Below, one piece after another: positions 1 to 7,459 of a stretch of 64,000 nucleotides of DNA (positions are counted from its first letter, which is position 1; the number at the start of each line of letters is the position of its first letter). This DNA is from Agelaius tricolor. Taxonomy: Eukaryota; Chordata; Aves; Passeriformes; Icteridae. Made by a program: the position numbers and the translations under genes. The notes below the pieces were generated by a model. It searched no databases. It was not told the DNA's origin and saw nothing but the letters and a program-made list of their open reading frames with translations. The stretch lies in contig JALJCS010000002.1 of assembly GCA_023055355.1 (NCBI GenBank), positions 77,829,001 through 77,893,000 of the forward strand. The letters run 5' to 3'.

Positions 1-490
1 ATTCCTCTCTTGGTCCCCATTGAAATCGCAAGATTCCGTTTCCCTTCCCGAAAGGAAATTTCATTTCCTTTCGGGAAGGAAACGGAATCTTGCGACCCTG
101 GAAAGAAGGGCTTCCAAAGCCTCGGGAAAGGAGATAGGATCAAATGAAATGCGAGTGAAAAAAGAGGCAAAAAAGCCAGAAAATGGGGACTTGTCGTGTC
201 TTCCAGAAATGGTCTGTGAGGAAAAGAGCTGCATTGCAAAGCACCAAAAGATGCCAAAAGTAAGCTCAGAGATGTTGCAAAAGCTGGGGAAAAAGTCCAG
301 GAGGAAGACACAACTTGGGAAAATATGGGGGACATGGTATGAACACTTGAAAATATCTAAAATCAAAAAAAAAAAAATCTTCCCCATATGCCAGTAAGTG
401 CAGGCACATGAGCAAAGCTTGCCCAAATTGATCCCTGCTGAAGGCTAAAAGAGAAAAGAAGGACTTACAAACAGGCTGGAATGGAGATAT
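1..490 (+). repeat. Satellite unit Bb, 5' partial (window edge)
   Basis: This is the last 490 bases of a B unit. It begins 25 bases before the palindrome and is assigned to Bb because an A unit follows. It carries the 'gcgagtg/gaggc/gcattgc/gtccagg' set of second-half variants, shared with the Bb units at 2010 and 3973. Confidence 0.93.
26..95. repeat. 70-bp inverted repeat in satellite unit (copy 1)
   Basis: The left arm at 26-59 (34 nt) pairs with the right arm at 63-95 (33 nt) around a 3-nt centre 'ttc'. The only flaw is one extra C in the left arm (CCC against GG). It could form a long hairpin or cruciform. Outer ends are 'tcgcaag' and 'cttgcga'. Confidence 0.95.
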
Positions 491-849
491 CATCAAAGGA
501 ATTGCAATTGGAGGAGAAAAAAAAGAAAAGTGGGAAATTTGGGCAATTTAGTGACTAGAAGAAAATGGACCGGGATTATATCAGAGCAGTGCAAAAAACC
601 AAAAGATGCCAAAATTAAGCCCACAGATGTTGCAAAAGCCGGGGAAAATGTCAAGGAAGAAGAGAAATCTTGGAGAGGAAGATATGAGGGACATGGGATG
701 AACACTTGAAAAAATCTAAAATCAAAAAAAAAAAAATCTTCCCCATATGCCAGTAAGTGCAGGCACATGTGCAAAGCTTGCCCAAATTGATCCCCGCTGA
801 AGGCTAAAAGAGAAAAGAAGGACTTACAAACAGGCTGGAACGGAGATAT
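491..849 (+). repeat. Satellite unit A (variant A1)
   Basis: Single-monomer unit of 359 bp without the palindrome. It has 'gcccaaattg' and ends '...ggctggaacgg', the same pair of variants as the A unit at 6737 and unlike the other three A units. It is followed directly by a second A, breaking the A-Ba-Bb order. Confidence 0.95.
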
Positions 850-1208
850 CATCAAAGGAATTGCAATTGGAGGAGAAAAAAAAGAAAAGTGGGAAATTTG
901 GGCAATTTAGTGACTAGAAGAAAATGGACCGGGATTATATCAGAGCAGTGCAAAAAACCAAAAGATGCCAAAATTAAGCCCACAGATGTTGCAAAAGCCG
1001 GGGAAAATGTCAAGGAAGAAGAGAAATCTTGGAGAGGAAGATATGAGGGACATGGGATGAACACTTGAAAAAATCTAAAATCAAAAAAAAAAAAATCTTC
1101 CCCATATGCCAGTAAGTGCAGGCACATGTGCAAAGCTTGCCAAAATTGATCCCCGCTGAAGGCTAAAAGAGAAAAGAAGGACTTACAAACAGGCTGGAGC
1201 GGAGATAT
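850..1208 (+). repeat. Satellite unit A (variant A2)
   Basis: 359-bp monomer unit with 'gccaaaattg' and '...ggctggagcgg', the variant pair also seen at 2811 and 4773. With the unit at 491 it forms the only A-A tandem in the window. Confidence 0.95.
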
Positions 1209-2009
1209 CATCAAAGGAATTGCAATTGGAGGAGAAAAAAAAGAAAAGTGGGAAATTTGGGCAATTTAGTGACTAGAAGAAAATGGACCGGGATTATATC
1301 AGAGCAGTGCAAAAAACCAAAAGATGCCAAAACTAAGCTCACAGACCTTGCAAAAGCTGGGGAAAAAGTCAAGAAGGAAGACACAACTTGGAGGGAAAGA
1401 TTTAAAAGACATGGCATGGATGCTTCAAAAGAAGAAAAAAAAAAGAAAAAAATCTTTCCCAAAGTCCAAGCCATCAAAAGGCATGGCATGTCATCAAGTG
1501 CAGGGACATGCACCAAAGATTCCTCTCTTGGTCCCCATTGAAATCGCAAGATTCCGTTTCCCTTCCCGAAAGGAAATTTCATTTCCTTTCGGGAAGGAAA
1601 CGGAATCTTGCGACCCTGGAAAGAAGGGCTTCCAAAGCCTCGGGAAAGGAGATAGGATCAAATGAAATGCGCGTGAAAAAAGCGGCAAAAAACCCAGAAA
1701 ATGGGGACTTGTCGTGTCTTCCAGAAATGGTCTGTGAGGAAAAGAGCTGCATGGCAAAGCACCAAAAGATGCCAAAACTAATCTCAAAGATGTTGCAAAA
1801 GCTGGGGAAAAAGTCAAGGAGGAAGACACAACTTGGGAAAATATGGGGGACATGGTATGAACACTGGAAAAAATCTAAAATAAAAAAAAAAAAAAATCTT
1901 CCCCATATGCCAGTAAGTGCAGGCACATGAGCAAAGCTTGCCCAAATTGATCCCTGCTGAAGGCTAAAAGAGAAAAGAAGGACTTACAAACAGGCTGGAA
2001 TGGAGATAT
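1209..2009 (+). repeat. Satellite unit Ba
   Basis: 801-bp dimer. The first half has the Ba variants ('aaactaagctcacagacc', 'gcatggatgc'). The second half has the rarer set ('gcgcgtg', 'gcggc', 'gcatggc', 'aaactaatctcaaag') that is otherwise found only in the Bb unit at 5935. The palindrome lies at 1544-1613. Confidence 0.95.
1544..1613. repeat. 70-bp inverted repeat in satellite unit (copy 2)
   Basis: Same arms, same single unpaired C and same 3-nt centre as copy 1. Like copy 1 it is followed by 'aagaagggcttcc'; later copies have 'aagaaaggcttcc'. Confidence 0.95.
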
Positions 2010-2810
2010 CATCAAAGGAATTGCAATTGGAGGAGAAAAAAAAGAAAAGTGGGAAATTTGGGCAATTTAGTGACTAGAAGAAAATGGACCGGGATTATAT
2101 CAGAGCAGTGCAAAAAACCAAAAGATGCCAAAATTAAGCCCACAGATGTTGCAAAAGCCGGGGAAAATGTCAAGAAGGAAGACACAACATGGAGGGGAAG
2201 ATTTAAAAGACATGGCATGGAGGCTTCAAAAGAAGAAAAAAAAAAAGGAAAAAATCTTTCCCAAAGTCCAAGCCATCAAAAGGCATGGCATGTCATCAAG
2301 TGCAGGGACATGCACCAAAGATTCCTCTCTTGGTCCCCTTTGAAATCGCAAGATTCCGTTTCCCTTCCCGAAAGGAAATTTCATTTCCTTTCGGGAAGGA
2401 AACGGAATCTTGCGACCCTGGAAAGAAAGGCTTCCAAAGCCTCGGGAAAGGAGATAGGATCAAATGAAATGCGAGTGAAAAAAGAGGCAAAAAAGCCAGA
2501 AAATGGGGACTTGTCGTGTCTTCCAGAAATGGTCTGTGAGGAAAAGAGCTGCATTGCAAAGCACCAAAAGATGCCAAAAGTAAGCTCAGAGATGTTGCAA
2601 AAGCTGGGGAAAAAGTCCAGGAGGAAGACACAACTTGGGAAAATATGGGGGACATGGTATGAACACTTGAAAATATCTAAAATCAAAAAAAAAAAAATCT
2701 TCCCCATATGCCAGTAAGTGCAGGCACATGAGCAAAGCTTGCCCAAATTGATCCCTGCTGAAGGCTAAAAGAGAAAAGAAGGACTTACAAACAGGCTGGA
2801 ATGGAGATAT
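2010..2810 (+). repeat. Satellite unit Bb
   Basis: 801-bp dimer with the Bb first half ('aaattaagcccacagatg', 'gcatggaggc'). It keeps 'gccggggaaaatg' like the A units, and 'cctttgaaatcg' where other copies have 'ccattgaaatcg'. The palindrome lies at 2346-2415. Confidence 0.95.
2346..2415. repeat. 70-bp inverted repeat in satellite unit (copy 3)
   Basis: Arms intact and identical in structure to copy 1. It lies 802 bp from the previous copy. Confidence 0.95.
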
Positions 2811-3169
2811 CATCAAAGGAATTGCAATTGGAGGAGAAAAAAAAGAAAAGTGGGAAATTTGGGCAATTTAGTGACTAGAAGAAAATGGACCGGGATTATA
2901 TCAGAGCAGTGCAAAAAACCAAAAGATGCCAAAATTAAGCCCACAGATGTTGCAAAAGCCGGGGAAAATGTCAAGGAAGAAGAGAAATCTTGGAGAGGAA
3001 GATATGAGGGACATGGGATGAACACTTGAAAAAATCTAAAATCAAAAAAAAAAAAATCTTCCCCATATGCCAGTAAGTGCAGGCACATGTGCAAAGCTTG
3101 CCAAAATTGATCCCCGCTGAAGGCTAAAAGAGAAAAGAAGGACTTACAAACAGGCTGGAGCGGAGATAT
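2811..3169 (+). repeat. Satellite unit A (variant A2)
   Basis: 359-bp monomer unit that opens the first regular A-Ba-Bb period (2811-4772). It appears identical, or almost so, to the unit at 4773. Confidence 0.95.
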
Positions 3170-3972
3170 CATCAAAGGAATTGCAATTGGAGGAGAAAAA
3201 AAAGAAAAGTGGGAAATTTGGGCAATTTAGTGACTAGAAGAAAATGGACCGGGATTATATCAGAGCAGTGCAAAAAACCAAAAGATGCCAAAACTAAGCT
3301 CACAGACCTTGCAAAAGCTGGGGAAAAAGTCAAGAAGGAAGACACAACTTGGAGGGAAAGATTTAAAAGACATGGCATGGATGCTTCAAAAGAAGAAAAA
3401 AAAAAAAGAAAAAAATCTTTCCCAAAGTCCAAGCCATCAAAAGGCATGGCATGTCATCAAGTGCAGGGACATGCACCAAAGATTCCTCTCTTGGTCCCCA
3501 TTGAAATCGCAAGATTCCGTTTCCCTTCCCGAAAGGAAATTTCATTTCCTTTCGGGAAGGAAACGGAATCTTGCGACCCTGGAAAGAAAGGCTTCCAAAG
3601 CCTCGGGAAAGGAGATAGGATCAAATGAAATGCGAGTGAAAAAAGAGGCAAAAAAGCCAGAAAATGGGGACTTGTCGTGTCTTCCAGAAATGGTCTGTGA
3701 GGAAAAGAGCTGCATTGCAAAGCACCAAAAGATGCCAAAAGTAAGCTCAGAGATGTTGCAAAAGCTGGGGAAAAAGTCAAGGAGGAAGACACAACTTGGG
3801 AAAATATGGGGGACATGGTATGAACACTTGAAAATATCTAAAATCAAAAAAAAAAAAAATCTTCCCCATATGCCAGTAAGTGCAGGCACATGAGCAAAGC
3901 TTGCCCAAATTGATCCCCGCTGAAGGCTAAAAGAGAAAAGAAGGACTTACAAACAGGCTGGAATGGAGATAT
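3170..3972 (+). repeat. Satellite unit Ba
   Basis: 803-bp dimer with the Ba first half and the common 'gcgagtg/gaggc' second half, but with 'gtcaagg' where Bb units have 'gtccagg'. Nearly identical to the unit at 5132. The palindrome lies at 3507-3576. Confidence 0.95.
3507..3576. repeat. 70-bp inverted repeat in satellite unit (copy 4)
   Basis: Arms intact. It lies 1161 bp from copy 3 because an A unit intervenes. Confidence 0.95.
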
Positions 3973-4679
3973 CATCAAAGAATTGCAATTGGAGGAGAAA
4001 AAAAAGAAAAGTGGGAAATTTGGGCAATTTAGTGACTAGAAGAAAATGGACCGGGATTATATCAGAGCAGTGCAAAAAACCAAAAGATGCCAAAATTAAG
4101 CCCACAGATGTTGCAAAAGCTGGGGAAAAAGTCAAGAAGGAAGACACAACTTGGAGGGGAAGATTTAAAAGACATGGCATGGAGGCTTCAAAAGAAGAAA
4201 AAAAAAAAGGAAAAAATCTTTCCCAAAGTCCAAGCCATCAAAAGGCATGGCATGTCATCAAGTGCAGGGACATGCACCAAAGATTCCTCTCTTGGTCCCC
4301 ATTGAAATCGCAAGATTCCGTTTCCCTTCCCGAAAGGAAATTTCATTTCCTTTCGAGAAGGAAACGGAATCTTGCGACCCTGGAAAGAAAGGCTTCCAAA
4401 GCCTCGGGAAAGGAGATAGGATCAAATGAAATGCGAGTGAAAAAAGAGGCAAAAAAGCCAGAAAATGGGGACTTGTCGTGTCTTCCAGAAATGGTCTGTG
4501 AGGAAAAGAGCTGCATTGCAAAGCACCAAAAGATGCCAAAAGTAAGCTCAGAGATGTTGCAAAAGCTGGGGAAAAAGTCCAGGAGGAAGACACAACTTGG
4601 GAAAATATGGGGGACATGGTATGAACACTTGAAAATATCTAAAATCAAAAAAAAAAAAATCTTCCCCATATGCCAGTAA
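3963..4679 (+). other. Longest open frame in the satellite (238 codons), judged non-coding
   Basis: The frame is lysine-rich (many KKK and EKKK runs) and spans most of a Bb unit. Equivalent frames of 139-227 codons lie at 2049-2717, 3209-3628, 5171-5590 and 5974-6657. The opposite strand is also open for about 120 codons in many places. The two homologous halves of B are read in different frames within it, and A-runs that vary in length among units shift the frame. These points argue that openness comes from the purine-rich, stop-poor composition and not from selection on a protein. No known domain is recognised. The frame ends '...FPICQ' at a TAA lying within a GTAAGT word. Confidence 0.6.
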
Positions 4680-4772
4680 GTGCAGGCACATGAGCAAAGC
4701 TTGCCCAAATTGATCCCTGCTGAAGGCTAAAAGAGAAAAGAAGGACTTACAAACAGGCTGGAATGGAGATAT
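3973..4772 (+). repeat. Satellite unit Bb
   Basis: 800-bp dimer, one base short because of 'catcaaagaatt' where others have 'catcaaaggaatt'. The palindrome at 4308-4377 has a G-to-A change in its right arm ('cgagaagg'), shared with the unit at 5935. Confidence 0.95.
4308..4377. repeat. 70-bp inverted repeat in satellite unit (copy 5, one mismatch)
   Basis: Right arm has 'cgagaagg' where the intact copies have 'cgggaagg', giving one G-to-A mismatch in the stem as well as the usual unpaired C. Confidence 0.95.
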
Positions 4773-5131
4773 CATCAAAGGAATTGCAATTGGAGGAGAA
4801 AAAAAAGAAAAGTGGGAAATTTGGGCAATTTAGTGACTAGAAGAAAATGGACCGGGATTATATCAGAGCAGTGCAAAAAACCAAAAGATGCCAAAATTAA
4901 GCCCACAGATGTTGCAAAAGCCGGGGAAAATGTCAAGGAAGAAGAGAAATCTTGGAGAGGAAGATATGAGGGACATGGGATGAACACTTGAAAAAATCTA
5001 AAATCAAAAAAAAAAAAATCTTCCCCATATGCCAGTAAGTGCAGGCACATGTGCAAAGCTTGCCAAAATTGATCCCCGCTGAAGGCTAAAAGAGAAAAGA
5101 AGGACTTACAAACAGGCTGGAGCGGAGATAT
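4773..5131 (+). repeat. Satellite unit A (variant A2)
   Basis: 359-bp monomer unit that opens the second regular period (4773-6736). Confidence 0.95.
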
Positions 5132-5934
5132 CATCAAAGGAATTGCAATTGGAGGAGAAAAAAAAGAAAAGTGGGAAATTTGGGCAATTTAGTGACTAGA
5201 AGAAAATGGACCGGGATTATATCAGAGCAGTGCAAAAAACCAAAAGATGCCAAAACTAAGCTCACAGACCTTGCAAAAGCTGGGGAAAAAGTCAAGAAGG
5301 AAGACACAACTTGGAGGGAAAGATTTAAAAGACATGGCATGGATGCTTCAAAAGAAGAAAAAAAAAAAAGAAAAAAATCTTTCCCAAAGTCCAAGCCATC
5401 AAAAGGCATGGCATGTCATCAAGTGCAGGGACATGCACCAAAGATTCCTCTCTTGGTCCCCATTGAAATCGCAAGATTCCGTTTCCCTTCCCGAAAGGAA
5501 ATTTCATTTCCTTTCGGGAAGGAAACGGAATCTTGCGACCCTGGAAAGAAAGGCTTCCAAAGCCTCGGGAAAGGAGATAGGATCAAATGAAATGCGAGTG
5601 AAAAAAGAGGCAAAAAAGCCAGAAAATGGGGACTTGTCGTGTCTTCCAGAAATGGTCTGTGAGGAAAAGAGCTGCATTGCAAAGCACCAAAAGATGCCAA
5701 AAGTAAGCTCAGAGATGTTGCAAAAGCTGGGGAAAAAGTCAAGGAGGAAGACACAACTTGGGAAAATATGGGGGACATGGTATGAACACTTGAAAATATC
5801 TAAAATCAAAAAAAAAAAAAATCTTCCCCATATGCCAGTAAGTGCAGGCACATGAGCAAAGCTTGCCCAAATTGATCCCCGCTGAAGGCTAAAAGAGAAA
5901 AGAAGGACTTACAAACAGGCTGGAATGGAGATAT
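5132..5934 (+). repeat. Satellite unit Ba
   Basis: 803-bp dimer that matches the unit at 3170 at every diagnostic variant I compared. The palindrome lies at 5469-5538. Confidence 0.95.
5469..5538. repeat. 70-bp inverted repeat in satellite unit (copy 6)
   Basis: Arms intact. Spacing from copy 5 is 1161 bp. Confidence 0.95.
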
Positions 5935-6736
5935 CATCAAAGGAATTGCAATTGGAGGAGAAAAAAAAGAAAAGTGGGAAATTTGGGCAATTTAGTGACT
6001 AGAAGAAAATGGACCGGGATTATATCAGAGCAGTGCAAAAAACCAAAAGATGCCAAAATTAAGCCCACAGATGTTGCAAAAGCTGGGGAAAAAGTCAAGA
6101 AGGAAGACACAACTTGGAGGGGAAGATTTAAAAGACATGGCATGGAGGCTTCAAAAGAAGAAAAAAAAAAAGGAAAAAATCTTTCCCAAAGTCCAAGCCA
6201 TCAAAAGGCATGGCATGTCATCAAGTGCAGGGACATGCACCAAAGATTCCTCTCTTGGTCCCCATTGAAATCGCAAGATTCCGTTTCCCTTCCCGAAAGG
6301 AAATTTCATTTCCTTTCGAGAAGGAAACGGAATCTTGCGACCCTGGAAAGAAAGGCTTCCAAAGCCTCGGGAAAGGAGATAGGATCAAATGAAATGCGCG
6401 TGAAAAAAGCGGCAAAAAACCCAGAAAATGGGGACTTGTCGTGTCTTCCAGAAATGGTCTGTGAGGAAAAGAGCTGCATGGCAAAGCACCAAAAGATGCC
6501 AAAACTAATCTCAAAGATGTTGCAAAAGCTGGGGAAAAAGTCAAGGAGGAAGACACAACTTGGGAAAATATGGGGGACATGGTATGATCACTTGAAAATA
6601 TCTAAAATCAAAAAAAAAAAAAATCTTCCCCATATGCCAGTAAGTGCAGGCACATGAGCAAAGCTTGCCCAAATTGATCCCCGCTGAAGGCTAAAAGAGA
6701 AAAGAAGGACTTACAAACAGGCTGGAATGGAGATAT
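5935..6736 (+). repeat. Satellite unit Bb, mosaic second half
   Basis: 802-bp dimer. The first half and the palindrome variant match the Bb unit at 3973. The second half switches to the 'gcgcgtg/gcggc/gcatggc' set found in the Ba unit at 1209, and it also has a private 'tatgatcactt' where others have 'tatgaacact'. The palindrome lies at 6271-6340. Confidence 0.95.
6271..6340. repeat. 70-bp inverted repeat in satellite unit (copy 7, one mismatch)
   Basis: Same G-to-A stem mismatch as copy 5, so the change is an inherited feature of two of the Bb units. Confidence 0.95.
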
Positions 6737-7095
6737 CATCAAAGGAATTGCAATTGGAGGAGAAAAAAAAGAAAAGTGGGAAATTTGGGCAATTTAGTGA
6801 CTAGAAGAAAATGGACCGGGATTATATCAGAGCAGTGCAAAAAACCAAAAGATGCCAAAATTAAGCCCACAGATGTTGCAAAAGCCGGGGAAAATGTCAA
6901 GGAAGAAGAGAAATCTTGGAGAGGAAGATATGAGGGACATGGGATGAACACTTGAAAAAATCTAAAATCAAAAAAAAAAAAATCTTCCCCATATGCCAGT
7001 AAGTGCAGGCACATGTGCAAAGCTTGCCCAAATTGATCCCCGCTGAAGGCTAAAAGAGAAAAGAAGGACTTACAAACAGGCTGGAACGGAGATAT
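6737..7095 (+). repeat. Satellite unit A (variant A1)
   Basis: 359-bp monomer unit, last complete unit of the array. It carries the same A1 variant pair as the unit at 491. Confidence 0.95.
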
Positions 7096-7458
7096 CATCA
7101 AAGGAATTGCAATTGGAGGAGAAAAAAAAGAAAAGTGGGAAATTTGGGCAATTTAGTGACTAGAAGAAAATGGACCGGGATTATATCAGAGCAGTGCAAA
7201 AAACCAAAAGATGCCAAAACTAAGCTCACAGACCTTGCAAAAGCTGGGGAAAAAGTCAAGAAGGAAGACACAACTTGGAGGGGAAGATTTAAAAGACATG
7301 GCATGGATGCTTCAAAAGAAGAAAAAAAAAAAGGAAAAAATCTTTCCCAAAGTCCAAGCCATCAAAAGGCATGGCATGTCATCAAGTGCAGGGACATGCA
7401 CCAAAGATTCCTCTCTTGGTCCCCATTGAAATCGCAAGATTCCTTTTCCCTTCCCTAA
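7096..7458 (+). repeat. Satellite unit Ba, 3' truncated at array end
   Basis: First 360 bases of a B unit. It has Ba variants ('aaactaagctc', 'gcatggatgc') but the Bb-like 'ggaggggaag', so it is a hybrid. Similarity runs into the palindrome left arm and is lost at about 7455-7459, where AT-rich single-copy-looking DNA begins. Confidence 0.93.
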
Positions 7459-7459
7459 A
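7432..7459. repeat. Half palindrome at the array boundary
   Basis: Only the outer 24-28 bases of the left arm survive, with two G-to-T changes at 7444 and 7456. The loop and right arm are absent, and the following sequence is unrelated AT-rich DNA. This is the right edge of the satellite array. Confidence 0.9.

Larger units (their letters stand above)
1..7458. repeat. Higher-order satellite array, 1.96-kb A-Ba-Bb period, open at left edge
   Basis: Using the recurring 'catcaaagga' word as a phase mark, unit starts fall at 491, 850, 1209, 2010, 2811, 3170, 3973, 4773, 5132, 5935, 6737 and 7096. The spacings are therefore 359 (unit A) or 800-803 (unit B). B units come in pairs (Ba then Bb) after each A, giving a period of 1961-1964 bp. 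A is one monomer and B is a dimer of diverged monomers: the block beginning 'ccaaaagatgccaaaa' and continuing 'gttgcaaaagc.gggg' appears once in A and twice in B. The + strand is purine-rich and has an A-run of 11-15 in most monomers. Full periods are nearly identical, so the array is young or homogenised. I do not recognise it as a named satellite. It starts inside a B unit, so it continues leftward. Confidence 0.97.

Noticed and set aside
71..88. CENP-B-box-like words (TTCG...CGG) in the satellite palindrome arm
   Set aside because: The box needs TTCG, seven bases with an A at the fifth, then CGGG. Here the spacer is nine bases and the end is CGGA, so the essential spacing fails.
20..1930. 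Many overlapping open frames in the satellite as separate genes
   Set aside because: They are frame and strand shadows of the same repeated, stop-poor sequence, and the dimer halves are read in different frames.
1..7458. CRISPR-like or phage array interpretation of the regular repeats
   Set aside because: Units are 359 and 801 bp with no short direct repeat plus unique spacers, and the surrounding DNA is avian with CR1 and LTR elements.
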